From the NCBI GenBank assembly GCA_964407695.1, contig CAYOWQ010000002.1, positions 1 through 64,000 on the forward strand: 64,000 bases of DNA, written 5' to 3'. The notes beneath the pieces are model-generated. The model worked only from the letters and a program-made list of their open reading frames with translations, was not told the DNA's origin and ran no database searches. The stretch is from CAYOWQ01 sp964407695. GTDB lineage: Bacteria; Planctomycetota; Phycisphaerae; Phycisphaerales; SM1A02. How positions within the stretch are numbered: position 1 is the stretch's first letter; every line of letters begins with the position of its first letter. The position numbers and the translations under genes were made by a program. Positions 29,242-37,619 of the stretch are shown here, one piece after another.

Positions 29242-29841
29242 TCAGGGATTGAGCCTCTGGGTCTTCCAGTCCGAGCCGACTCGCTGGTATACGACACGGT
29301 CGTGAAAGCGATACGGGTCGCCCTGCCAGAATTCGATTCGCTCGAGGCCTACTCGATAGCCTCCCCATACTGGAGGGCGAGGAACAACCTGACCTTCAAA
29401 CCGGCGTTCCTGTGCGGCTTGCGCTGAAAGCATTTCCGCCCGAGACGCCACCGGGTGCGATTGTGCGCTGGCCCATGCATTGATCTGGCTCTGGCGGTGG
29501 CGGCCGGCGAAGTATGAATCAGACTCCTCATCAGAAGTGAGAGACACGGTGCCTTCGATGCGGATCTGCCGGTCGAGCGGGTCCCAATGGAAGAGTAAGG
29601 CTGCCCGGCCGTTGTGGGAAAGGTCCTCACCCTTGCGGCTTCGGCGGTTGGTGAAGAACACAGCCCCGCGTTCATCGAAGCCGCGCAACAGGACGATGCG
29701 GGCCGAGGGCTGCCCCTGGGCATTGACCGTGGCCAGCGTCATGGCGTTGGGATTCGGGAGAAAGGTTCGCGCTGCGTCCTGGAGCCATTCATTGAACAGC
29801 GGAACGGGATCTGCGGGCGGATGATCGAAATCGAGCGGCAC
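29242..29841 (-). CDS. pdxH: Pyridoxamine 5'-phosphate oxidase
   Basis: FMN enzyme that oxidises PNP/PMP to PLP. 199 residues. FMN/PLP site blocks are visible: NAMTLATVNAQGQPSARIVLLRGFDERG, FFTNRRSRKGEDL, AALLFHWDPLDRQIRIEG, the SQINAWASAQSHPVASR loop and a C-terminal PPVWGGYRVGLERIEFWQG with RFHDRVVY. It lies 6 bases after the large unknown gene of the SPFH/ABC operon and may be read through from it. Confidence 0.95.
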   Translation of the reverse strand: MPLDFDHPPADPVPLFNEWLQDAARTFLPNPNAMTLATVNAQGQPSARIVLLRGFDERGAVFFTNRRSRKGEDLSHNGRAALLFHWDPLDRQIRIEGTVSLTSDEESDSYFAGRHRQSQINAWASAQSHPVASRAEMLSAQAAQERRFEGQVVPRPPVWGGYRVGLERIEFWQGDPYRFHDRVVYQRVGSDWKTQRLNP

Positions 29842-29847
29842 TGCGGT

Positions 29848-31827
29848 CTACTTCTGCTCCATCTCGGTATTGAGGAGATTCTCGAGGTCTCTTGATTCTT
29901 TTTCGCGTCGCATTGCAAACGCCTCGCGATAGCCGGCCATGCCGGGGGGCTCCGGGAATACCTGCTCAAATCTGAGCTTCTCCGACAGCACGCTCGACTC
30001 AAGTTCAGCGCGAAGTGGACCCTTGACGGCATCGTACGCCATGCGCTGAAAATCTTCGGAGGCCTTCCGGTACAGCGTCAACCGGTCGGGAAGCGGGATG
30101 CTGGTGTCAAGCATCGTGCCGACAAACGTGGACTCGACCACGAGTTGCAGGTTGCTGATCAGATCTCGAACGCGGCCGGTTCCAAACTTGGTCTTGAAAT
30201 TCCAGAACTTCGCACCCTGGAAGTAGACGCGGACATCGCTGGCGAACTGAAGCGCCTCACGCAGGACCTTGCCGTCGCCGTAAAGAATTCCTTCGAGATA
30301 GCCGCGGCGAAGGGCCTGCTGAAGATCGGTGATGGCAACTTCGGGCACGTTGTCATATTCGCCGTAGGTGGTTTCGCGAACGAAGACGTCGAGCGGGCCG
30401 ACGTACTTGGTGTTGGGGACGACGCCGCCTCGTCCGAAGAGACCATCCAGTTCGGTCAGGATTTCCTGAGCACCGTCGAGATCACCGGCACGGTAGAGCT
30501 TGCGAATTGCGCCGGACATGAAGTTTTCATAGAAATCGATGAAACCATCGCCGCCGGCTCCTCGGGTCGGATGATGCTTGATGTAGAGCTGGCGGAAGTA
30601 CTTGTTGATGACCTTGATCCACCGGTTCTCGGGAAGGCGGGTGGGCGAGTACGAATCCGAGAACGGGTCGATCATGACGTTTCCGTTATTGGCCAGCGCC
30701 TGCATTGCCTGGATGAAATAACGGTCGTTGTTGACCACCTTGTAGATGTCGTCCTGAATGAACGTTCCATCGTCGTACTTGAAACGGGATTCGCCGTGCT
30801 TCCCACCCCACGCCGCCCAGTACAGGGCATGTGCCTGGCCATGGCGCCAGTCGATCGGTCCGACGTCTCGGGTCAGTTCATACATGAACTGCGGGTCCAT
30901 GTTGTATTCTTCCTTCAGCACTTTTTTGCGGAGAAAGGCGAGAAAGGTGTCGCGAGCCTCGTTGAGCGAGGGGTCATGGATGACGTTGTAAAAGACGTTG
31001 TAATCCGCACTCGAGGCCTTGAATTTCTCGTGGAGCCCGAGGATGCCGGCGTAGGGGGAGGTCGACACGGATTCCGCGAGGCCATAGGCCTGCAGAAGTC
31101 GGCCATTCATCGAGAAGTTGAGCCGACGCTGGATGCCGGTGAGTTCCGACTGCAGGCGCTCGACCAACGCCTTCACGCCGGGGGTTCTGGCCTCAGCCTC
31201 TTCGAGGGTCTCCGGCGCATCGGCGACCTTCTTGATCCACGCGATTCGTTCATCCCAGTCATACGGCGGCGCGCCCAGGAGCAGGTGCCATTCGCGGCCG
31301 AACTCCCGCTTGTAATACAAGTGGGCGTCGTCCGAAGTGCCTTCAATCTTGTGGGCGAACCAGAAGGCCAGTTCCTTGCTGAGTTCAAGATCATTGGGGT
31401 TGTATCGGAGGCCCTGATTGCGAACCAGGTCGATTCCCTGCCGGACCCAGGCCCACCGCTCCTCGGGCGTGTTGGTGCAGACCGAGATGTTGTAGGCCAT
31501 GTTGTGGCCATGGAAGGCCCAGACCTGCGCGAATCGCGGCTGCAGCTTGGTGATGAGGTCGGCGTCGGCCTTGATCTCGTAATAGAGACCCTTTTCCTTC
31601 ATCATCTGAACGCGAATCCAGAGGTAGTCAACCACGATGCCGCGGATCGCCCCGACGGCGGTGGCGAGAGCGACGATTGGCGGCGCACCGTCGACCGCGA
31701 CGTCGGTGTAGCGAAGCTTGGCATCCTCTGCGGAGCGAAGGATGCCGGGGAGCAGGAACCCGGCAGTCGAGACGCAGACCGTCAGAAGAACGGCAGCAAG
31801 AATCTGGATGAGTCGATCAATTGCCAT
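29848..31827 (-). CDS. Large membrane-anchored protein of unknown function (SPFH/ABC operon)
   Basis: 659 residues. A single N-terminal membrane helix (about residues 7-28, LIQILAAVLLTVCVSTAGFLL) is followed by GIVVDYLWIRVQMMKEKG and LQPRFAQVWAFHGHNMAYNIS, a motif I associate with a planctomycete-only family. The remaining 500 residues look all-helical, perhaps TPR/SEL1-like, rich in W, Y and charged residues. No catalytic motif is seen. It would sit in the periplasm, or in the cytoplasm if the helix is reversed. It is 12 bases downstream of the ABC permease and belongs to the same operon. Confidence 0.75.
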   Translation of the reverse strand: MAIDRLIQILAAVLLTVCVSTAGFLLPGILRSAEDAKLRYTDVAVDGAPPIVALATAVGAIRGIVVDYLWIRVQMMKEKGLYYEIKADADLITKLQPRFAQVWAFHGHNMAYNISVCTNTPEERWAWVRQGIDLVRNQGLRYNPNDLELSKELAFWFAHKIEGTSDDAHLYYKREFGREWHLLLGAPPYDWDERIAWIKKVADAPETLEEAEARTPGVKALVERLQSELTGIQRRLNFSMNGRLLQAYGLAESVSTSPYAGILGLHEKFKASSADYNVFYNVIHDPSLNEARDTFLAFLRKKVLKEEYNMDPQFMYELTRDVGPIDWRHGQAHALYWAAWGGKHGESRFKYDDGTFIQDDIYKVVNNDRYFIQAMQALANNGNVMIDPFSDSYSPTRLPENRWIKVINKYFRQLYIKHHPTRGAGGDGFIDFYENFMSGAIRKLYRAGDLDGAQEILTELDGLFGRGGVVPNTKYVGPLDVFVRETTYGEYDNVPEVAITDLQQALRRGYLEGILYGDGKVLREALQFASDVRVYFQGAKFWNFKTKFGTGRVRDLISNLQLVVESTFVGTMLDTSIPLPDRLTLYRKASEDFQRMAYDAVKGPLRAELESSVLSEKLRFEQVFPEPPGMAGYREAFAMRREKESRDLENLLNTEMEQK

Positions 31828-31839
31828 GTCGTTCGTCGA

Positions 31840-33987
31840 TCATCCCTGTCCGGAATAGATGGCCAGCTCGCGCCGGCGGAAAATCATGTAACCGATGAGG
31901 AGAACCGCTCCGCTCCAGAGGCCCCCGATCAGGAATGCAGCCGTCGCCAACTCGGCGTTTGGAATATGTCGACCCTCGACGAGGAGGCCGTTTGGATCCA
32001 GCTGCCCGAATTTGCCAAAGACGAAGACGATCGTCTTGCCGACCATGGCAATGACGGAGTTCGGAACGTTCTGCATCTTCTCGAGGTCGTAGTAGTCGAG
32101 TGCCTTGTCGAGAAACGAGACCATCGTGGCGCACATGAGCACCGTGAATGAACAGAGGATGGACACCGAGAAGGAAAGGAAGGTCGCGGAAACGACCCCG
32201 ACCATGGCCAAAAACGAGAGTTTGAGCCAATTCTCCGTGATGGCACGAACGAAGTTCGCTTCGAAGGTGGAAACCCGGTACAGAATCTCCAGCTCGTCGT
32301 CGTCAAAGTTCATCGGCAGGGTGCCGGGCGTCACGGTTCGGCCGTCGAATCCCGCGTTGTAGATATTGAGCGTGACCCGCCCGTCTTCGTCAATGACGTT
32401 TGGACTGATGTAGATAACCTGGGCCACAACGGGAACGTAGTCGCGAGGAATGTGTTCGCCGGTGAGAGGAAACTCGAAGATTACCGGAAACGTCTCATGC
32501 TGGTCTTCAGCACCAATGTGGAACACATGGCGCAGCATCAGGGGTCCACGGAGATTCTTCGCCGGCCCCAGACCTTCAAAGACGTAGGTCTTCATCTCGC
32601 CAGGGTCGATGGTTCGGAGCCTGCGCTTGTGTTCGGTCTGGAATCTGACCGCTATCTCCTTCTTGATATCGTTTTCCTTCTCGGGATGATCGGTAATCTC
32701 CTGCTGAATCATCGAGTCGCTGCGAATGTAGTCGTCGACTCGAGCGAGAAGCTGATCACGACTCAATGGCTCAATCTGCGGGATGGCAAATGCGCCGGCT
32801 CGCGAGGTGAGCACTTCTTCGGCCACGGCCGCGGCGTCAACATCGTCGGTGGCGGGTCGGGCGCGCATGAACTGAATGTAGGTGAAGATCGAAATGCCGC
32901 AGACGATAAAGAGCACGAGGTTGACTGCACAGACGCCCATCCACTTGCCCAGCAGGTAGCTGAACCGGCTCATCGGCTTGGACACCAACTGCCAAATCTG
33001 TCGATCGCGGATCTCGAAGGCCACACTGGCGGTGGCCAGGAGCACCGTCATGCAGGCGGCGACGGCATAGGTCAGCCCCATGCTTCGCGAGATGAAGGTC
33101 TGCAGCTGGTAGCGCAACGGTGCTCCGGCGTCCACGGTCAGAGGCACCAAGGGCAACGCCAGCAACAGGAGGCAGATGCACACCACGGATATCCGCAGGC
33201 GCATCGATTCCTTCACCACGGTGTGGGCAACGGAGAAAGCCTGACTCGGCCAACCCAGAATGAAGAGCATGGCCTTCATCAGCACGGCGAAGGCGAATGT
33301 CAGCAGCCCAATGCCGAGGATGATGATCATCCACTGTTCGCTGCCCCACCACAGCGTCGGTAGCGCCAGTGAGATGGTGCCGAGCAATGTGATGAGGAAG
33401 GCGTCGATCAATTCGAGCCAGACGATCAGCACGAGCCACGCCGCAGCCACGCCGAGGAGCAGCCAGGTCGTGGACCGACGCTCGATCATGAAGCTGGGCG
33501 CCCATGCCGGGATGTCATCGCGAATCAACACGGCGACGAGCCCGATCTGGTCCACAAGCTTGCCATCCTGAAAGTAGCGGGGCAGCTGGCGCTGAACCCA
33601 CGGACCACCGAAACTCCGGCCGTTGAGGGTGACCGTTCCCTTGTCGCGAAGTTCCTGAGCAGCGCTCTGATTGGAATCAATCTGTATTTCCGCGACGGCT
33701 CGGGCAAGTCCGTTCGCGGTTGACTCGAGTGAAAAACTTGCTCGCAACACGGGAACGAAGATGACGCAGGCTATCGCGACGGCCACCAGACTCATGACCG
33801 ATTTGAATCTGACATGAACGGCCGCACGTCTCCAAGCGCCATACAGGGACAATTCCCTCAGCTTCTGACGAAACAGGAAGAGAAGGATCAACCCGAAGAG
33901 GACCAGGCCCGGACCGACCACGAACAGCAGCAGGTTCGCCAATGCACCCGGTTCGGATTGAGCGAGGATCTGAGGCATTTCTTGCAT
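31840..33987 (-). CDS. ABC-2 type transporter permease, large form
   Basis: 715 residues. An N-terminal pair of helices is followed by a soluble domain and a multi-helix middle. The diagnostic segment is FEIRDRQIWQLVSKPMSRFSYLLGKWMGV, then a helix: ABC-2 permeases of this group have (K/S)KP.(S/T)R..fllGK.lG before a helix. A roughly 250-residue extracytoplasmic domain follows, then a further membrane bundle at the C-terminus. The adjacent ATPase ends 6 bases upstream of its start. The same KPVTRPVFFLGKFVGV motif occurs in the divergent permease at 39976. Confidence 0.82.
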   Translation of the reverse strand: MQEMPQILAQSEPGALANLLLFVVGPGLVLFGLILLFLFRQKLRELSLYGAWRRAAVHVRFKSVMSLVAVAIACVIFVPVLRASFSLESTANGLARAVAEIQIDSNQSAAQELRDKGTVTLNGRSFGGPWVQRQLPRYFQDGKLVDQIGLVAVLIRDDIPAWAPSFMIERRSTTWLLLGVAAAWLVLIVWLELIDAFLITLLGTISLALPTLWWGSEQWMIIILGIGLLTFAFAVLMKAMLFILGWPSQAFSVAHTVVKESMRLRISVVCICLLLLALPLVPLTVDAGAPLRYQLQTFISRSMGLTYAVAACMTVLLATASVAFEIRDRQIWQLVSKPMSRFSYLLGKWMGVCAVNLVLFIVCGISIFTYIQFMRARPATDDVDAAAVAEEVLTSRAGAFAIPQIEPLSRDQLLARVDDYIRSDSMIQQEITDHPEKENDIKKEIAVRFQTEHKRRLRTIDPGEMKTYVFEGLGPAKNLRGPLMLRHVFHIGAEDQHETFPVIFEFPLTGEHIPRDYVPVVAQVIYISPNVIDEDGRVTLNIYNAGFDGRTVTPGTLPMNFDDDELEILYRVSTFEANFVRAITENWLKLSFLAMVGVVSATFLSFSVSILCSFTVLMCATMVSFLDKALDYYDLEKMQNVPNSVIAMVGKTIVFVFGKFGQLDPNGLLVEGRHIPNAELATAAFLIGGLWSGAVLLIGYMIFRRRELAIYSGQG

Positions 33988-33993
33988 CGGGTC

Positions 33994-35175
33994 TCAGCGG
34001 GCGCCTTTATTTGGATCGTCGTTGATCAAAGAATCAATCACCGAAGCATCGACGTCCTTGGGCGCTTCGGGCAGCGGGGCGACCGGTTTCGCCGCACGCG
34101 GTTCCGGCTTGTCACCCATGAGTTCCGACAGGACATCGTCGCGCCGGGTGTCGGGCGCAGGGGCCTTCGCGACCGCTTCGCGCACCCGGGGGCGTTCAGT
34201 CGCCTCGCGACTGAGCGAGGCGATCAGGTCTTCGCCGGCCGCAGCGTCGCCCTTGAGGAAGGAGGCGGTCTGCCCGCCATGCAGAGCGCCGGAGGTGGTG
34301 ATCTGTTCCGCGCGGGCGCGTTCAACAATCTGCATGAAGAGGTCTTCGAGTTTCTGGCGAGGCGCGATGACCCGATCGATTGCCTTGCCTTCCATTTCAA
34401 GGATGATCTGCTCGATCCGTGAAATGGTGGCAGGATTCAGCCGGGCGGCCTGAATCATCGTGTGCTGTGTATCGGCGAGGAGTTCATCGACGGTTCCCTG
34501 GGCCCGGATCTTGCCGCCGTAGAGCACCACCACGCGATGGCAGACATCTTCCACATCGGCGAGGAGGTGCGAGGAGAGCAGAATGGTCTTTCCCCGGCGG
34601 CCGAGTTCGAGGATCAGATCCTTGACCTGCCGCGTGCCGATCGGATCGAGACCGGAGGTTGGTTCGTCGAGAATCAGGAGGTCGGGGTCGTTGATCAGGG
34701 CCTGGGCGAGCCCGAGGCGACGCGTCATGCCCTTGGAGTATTCGCCAACCGCGCGATGAGCCACCTGTCCCAGACCGACCATGTCAAGAAGCTCGTCGAT
34801 CCGACGTCGACGCGTGCGTCCGTCGAGCCCGAAGACCTTTCCATAGAAATCCAGGGTCTCGCGGGCGTTGAGGAATCGATACATGTACGACTCCTCCGGG
34901 AGATAGCCGATCCGGCGCTTGGTCATGACCGACGATGGCAGCTTGTTGAAGACCGAGAGACGACCCGACGTCTTGTGAAGCAGGCCAAGGATCATCTTGA
35001 TGATCGTGCTCTTGCCCGCACCGTTGGGGCCGAGCAGGCCGAAGATCTCATGAGCGTCGATCTTGAAGTCGACGTTGTCCACAGCCCGGGCCTTGGGGCG
35101 GTACCAGAAGTCCCTGAAGATCTTGGTGAGCCCGACCGCTTCAACGATGGGAACGGATGAATGGGATGCTCTCAT
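33994..35175 (-). CDS. ABC transporter ATP-binding protein
   Basis: 393 residues from the ATG at 35175. Walker A GPNGAGKST, Q-loop region GYLPEESYMYRFLNARE, signature YSKGMTRRLGLAQAL, Walker B LLILDEP and H-loop LSSHLL are all visible. The last 100 residues are a low-complexity Ala/Pro/acidic tail (EPRAAKPVAPLPEAPKD), not part of the normal ATPase. Only one base separates it from the end of the upstream HflK-like gene, and 6 from the permease. Predicted partner of the 715-residue permease, possibly also of the divergent one, which has no ATPase of its own. Confidence 0.92.
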   Translation of the reverse strand: MRASHSSVPIVEAVGLTKIFRDFWYRPKARAVDNVDFKIDAHEIFGLLGPNGAGKSTIIKMILGLLHKTSGRLSVFNKLPSSVMTKRRIGYLPEESYMYRFLNARETLDFYGKVFGLDGRTRRRRIDELLDMVGLGQVAHRAVGEYSKGMTRRLGLAQALINDPDLLILDEPTSGLDPIGTRQVKDLILELGRRGKTILLSSHLLADVEDVCHRVVVLYGGKIRAQGTVDELLADTQHTMIQAARLNPATISRIEQIILEMEGKAIDRVIAPRQKLEDLFMQIVERARAEQITTSGALHGGQTASFLKGDAAAGEDLIASLSREATERPRVREAVAKAPAPDTRRDDVLSELMGDKPEPRAAKPVAPLPEAPKDVDASVIDSLINDDPNKGAR

Positions 35176-35176
35176 G

Positions 35177-36622
35177 TCATTCCTGAGGCTTGCGCGTGCT
35201 TTCGGCGTTCTCATCGAGTTGGCGACCAGCGCGACGCTCGCCCCGCCCCCCGATGGTGATGTCCTGAGCGCGACGGGTGTTGAATTCGTTCGGGCCGCTG
35301 AGGCCGGCCGCCACCTTCCGCAAGGCGAGATCTGCCTTGCGCCGGCGATCCCAGACCTCGCGCGAGCTTTGGGCTGTGAAGTTGAATTGACCCAACCAGC
35401 CCGGCAATGAAACAATTTCGACGTCGTGCCGGGTCAAGACCTTGTCGACCGCGTCAAACCAGAGGCTGGAGACGAGCACATCTGGGTTTTCCTTCCAGGC
35501 CTTGAAGACCTCGAGGAATCGCCTGGTGTCGGCTCCAAGGTCAGCGCGGATTGAAGAACGATACGCCCGAGCGTCGGCGATGATCATGGAGACCTCGCCG
35601 GCGGCCGCTTCGGATTCGAACCAGGAGCCGATCTCATCGAGAATCTGTTTCGCCGCGGCATCGTCGTCGAGGGTGATCGCATTGTCGTAGGCGTCGATCA
35701 TGGCCATGACGTCCTTGTAGTCGGGCCCTGCGATTCTATTGAGCGTGTTTTCCTTCTCCTGATTGGCGTTGGTTTCGGCGGTTCCGGAGGCGACCATGGC
35801 CCGGGCCACATCGCTGTAGGCAGCGCGCGTGGCCAGTGGTGCTGTGGCATCCACGATGTTGATGGCGTCGATGGTGATTCCGCAACTCAGGGCATTGAGT
35901 GTGGATTGCGCAATGGATTTGATGCTCTCAATCGGCTCCAGCTTGATGTCCGTCAACTCATTCAGCGTGAGAGAACCCGCAGTTTGCACCACGCCTCGGC
36001 GCACCGCCTCCATGACCAATCTGTCGGCGTAGGCAGGCTCGAACGACTCTACAAACTGCCTCGGATCGGCGATGGTGTATTCCGCCGAGACCTTCATGTG
36101 GTAGATATCGCCATCCTTCGTGAGCAGCGAGCCGTCCTGGCCCGGAATCACTCCGTCATCGGGCGTGGCGGCGATTTCATCGAGGCGTTTTGAAGGATCC
36201 TTGATGTGCGGCCAGTATTCATTCCCGAGGTCCACAGACCGCTTGACGGGAAAGGTGATAACTTCGCCCGCAGGATAGGGCCAGTACAGGACCGGCCCGG
36301 GGGCCAGCGACTCGTCTCCGTGGGCGCCGTGGATCATGCCGAAAAGTGTCTTGACCCCGGAGGATCCTTCCTGCACCGAGCGGAACCCCGAGAACACGAA
36401 GAGAAACACCAGCACCACGATGACGATCTGAAGAACGCGAAACGTCAGCCGCATTGCCTCGGCGAGCGATTGGTTCGCAGGGTCCATGGCCTCGCGAAGC
36501 GAGGCCGCCTCTCCCGGACGACTGTCGATCACGAATCGTGCTGACGCCTCACGTCGCGGCGTTGAATCGCCGGAATCCTGAGAACCATCAATCTCGGGGT
36601 TGGGAGGGAGAGACTCAGCCAT
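35177..36622 (-). CDS. SPFH/band-7 protein, HflK-like
   Basis: 481 residues from the ATG at 36622, overlapping the hflC end by 8 bases. The N-terminal 60 residues are disordered, then one membrane helix (about 62-82, VLQIVIVVLVFLFVFSGF). The SPFH domain follows: VQEGSSGVKTLFG, PGPVLYWPYPAGEV, TKDGDIYHMKVSAEYTIADPRQFV, and a coiled-coil tail EKENTLNRIAGPDYKDV. It differs from ordinary HflK in a long helical insertion after about residue 290 and a basic C-terminus. Expected to form a membrane-bound complex with HflC and the 697-residue protein. Confidence 0.82.
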   Translation of the reverse strand: MAESLPPNPEIDGSQDSGDSTPRREASARFVIDSRPGEAASLREAMDPANQSLAEAMRLTFRVLQIVIVVLVFLFVFSGFRSVQEGSSGVKTLFGMIHGAHGDESLAPGPVLYWPYPAGEVITFPVKRSVDLGNEYWPHIKDPSKRLDEIAATPDDGVIPGQDGSLLTKDGDIYHMKVSAEYTIADPRQFVESFEPAYADRLVMEAVRRGVVQTAGSLTLNELTDIKLEPIESIKSIAQSTLNALSCGITIDAINIVDATAPLATRAAYSDVARAMVASGTAETNANQEKENTLNRIAGPDYKDVMAMIDAYDNAITLDDDAAAKQILDEIGSWFESEAAAGEVSMIIADARAYRSSIRADLGADTRRFLEVFKAWKENPDVLVSSLWFDAVDKVLTRHDVEIVSLPGWLGQFNFTAQSSREVWDRRRKADLALRKVAAGLSGPNEFNTRRAQDITIGGRGERRAGRQLDENAESTRKPQE

Positions 36623-37619
36623 TCGAAGCCCCATCCTTCGGTGTCGCCTGAGGTGCGGCCGTCTTCGCCGTCTCATCGGATGCCGGCGAGGGGGAACCCT
36701 CGCTCCACGATGCCGCCGGCTGGGGGATCCCGCCGGAGCTGGTCTTGGAATCGGCGTTGATCAGGTGGAAGGGCGCCTTTGACGAATCGAAGATCACGGT
36801 CGTATTGCTATTGAACGAATCCTCGAAAGCGCTCAGCCATGCGAGGAACTTGGCAAGTTCCTCTCCCTGCTTGAGTGTCTGGTAATATTGGGCTGCTTCG
36901 GCATCTCCCTGGGTGCGGATCTGTGTGGCACGTTCGCGGGCGAATGCCTTGATCATTTCGGCTTCATTGGCGGCCCTGGAGCGAATGGACGAGGCGATGG
37001 CGGCACCTTCAGCCTGGGCCTTCTGGGCTCGCCCCTGCTGCTCCGCCTGCATACGTTCGAGCACGGCCACGGAGATCTTGGCGGGCAGCACGACCTTGGC
37101 GACACCGACGCTGGCGATCTCGACCCCGGGCGGCTGCGACTTTTTCAGTTCGGCAAGGATGGACTCCTCGGCTCGCTGCAGATTTCCGCTTTCTCCGATG
37201 AGGTCATCGAATCGGAATTTTCCGATACCGCTGCGAAGCGCGCTCTGCAGTTGCTGCTGGAGGTACCGCGAGGCTGCAGCGGCATTGCCGTATTGCTTGA
37301 AGAAGCTCTGAATCCCGGCGTCGTCGTCGCGATTCACTCTCCAGAGCAGGAAGGCCTGCACGACGACCTGCTGGGTGTCGCTGGTGGCGACCGTGTCGAG
37401 CGAGGATTCCAGCAGTTGGAGGCGGGTATCAAGCTTGGCGACGCGATCGATGAAGAACGGCGCCTTCACGTGCAATCCGGGCTCGCGATCGACGCCCAGG
37501 ATTTCTCCAAAGCGTGTCTTCACGCCGACTTCGTGAAACGAGATGGTATAGGTCGTGTTGAACGCCACCAGCACGGCGATCAGCACTAATCCAATGAGAA
37601 TGGCGACACTCTTGTTCAT
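36615..37619 (-). CDS. hflC: SPFH/band-7 protein, HflC-like
   Basis: 334 residues. An N-terminal helix (VAILIGLVLIAVLVAFN) precedes the SPFH domain: VGVKTRFGEILG, PGLHVKAPFFIDRVAKLDTRL and DTQQVVVQAFLLWRV. The coiled-coil tail carries MQAEQQGRAQKAQAEGAAIA, AANEAEMIKAFARERATQIRTQGDAEAA, typical of HflC. In E. coli HflC pairs with HflK around the FtsH protease; no ftsH is here. It starts 4 bases inside the upstream gene (ATGA overlap). Confidence 0.9.
   Translation of the reverse strand: MNKSVAILIGLVLIAVLVAFNTTYTISFHEVGVKTRFGEILGVDREPGLHVKAPFFIDRVAKLDTRLQLLESSLDTVATSDTQQVVVQAFLLWRVNRDDDAGIQSFFKQYGNAAAASRYLQQQLQSALRSGIGKFRFDDLIGESGNLQRAEESILAELKKSQPPGVEIASVGVAKVVLPAKISVAVLERMQAEQQGRAQKAQAEGAAIASSIRSRAANEAEMIKAFARERATQIRTQGDAEAAQYYQTLKQGEELAKFLAWLSAFEDSFNSNTTVIFDSSKAPFHLINADSKTSSGGIPQPAASWSEGSPSPASDETAKTAAPQATPKDGASNG

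Noticed and set aside
30145..32151. A 668-codon plus-strand frame opposite the SPFH/ABC operon
   Set aside because: It spans two real minus-strand genes and their 12-base gap, with random composition.
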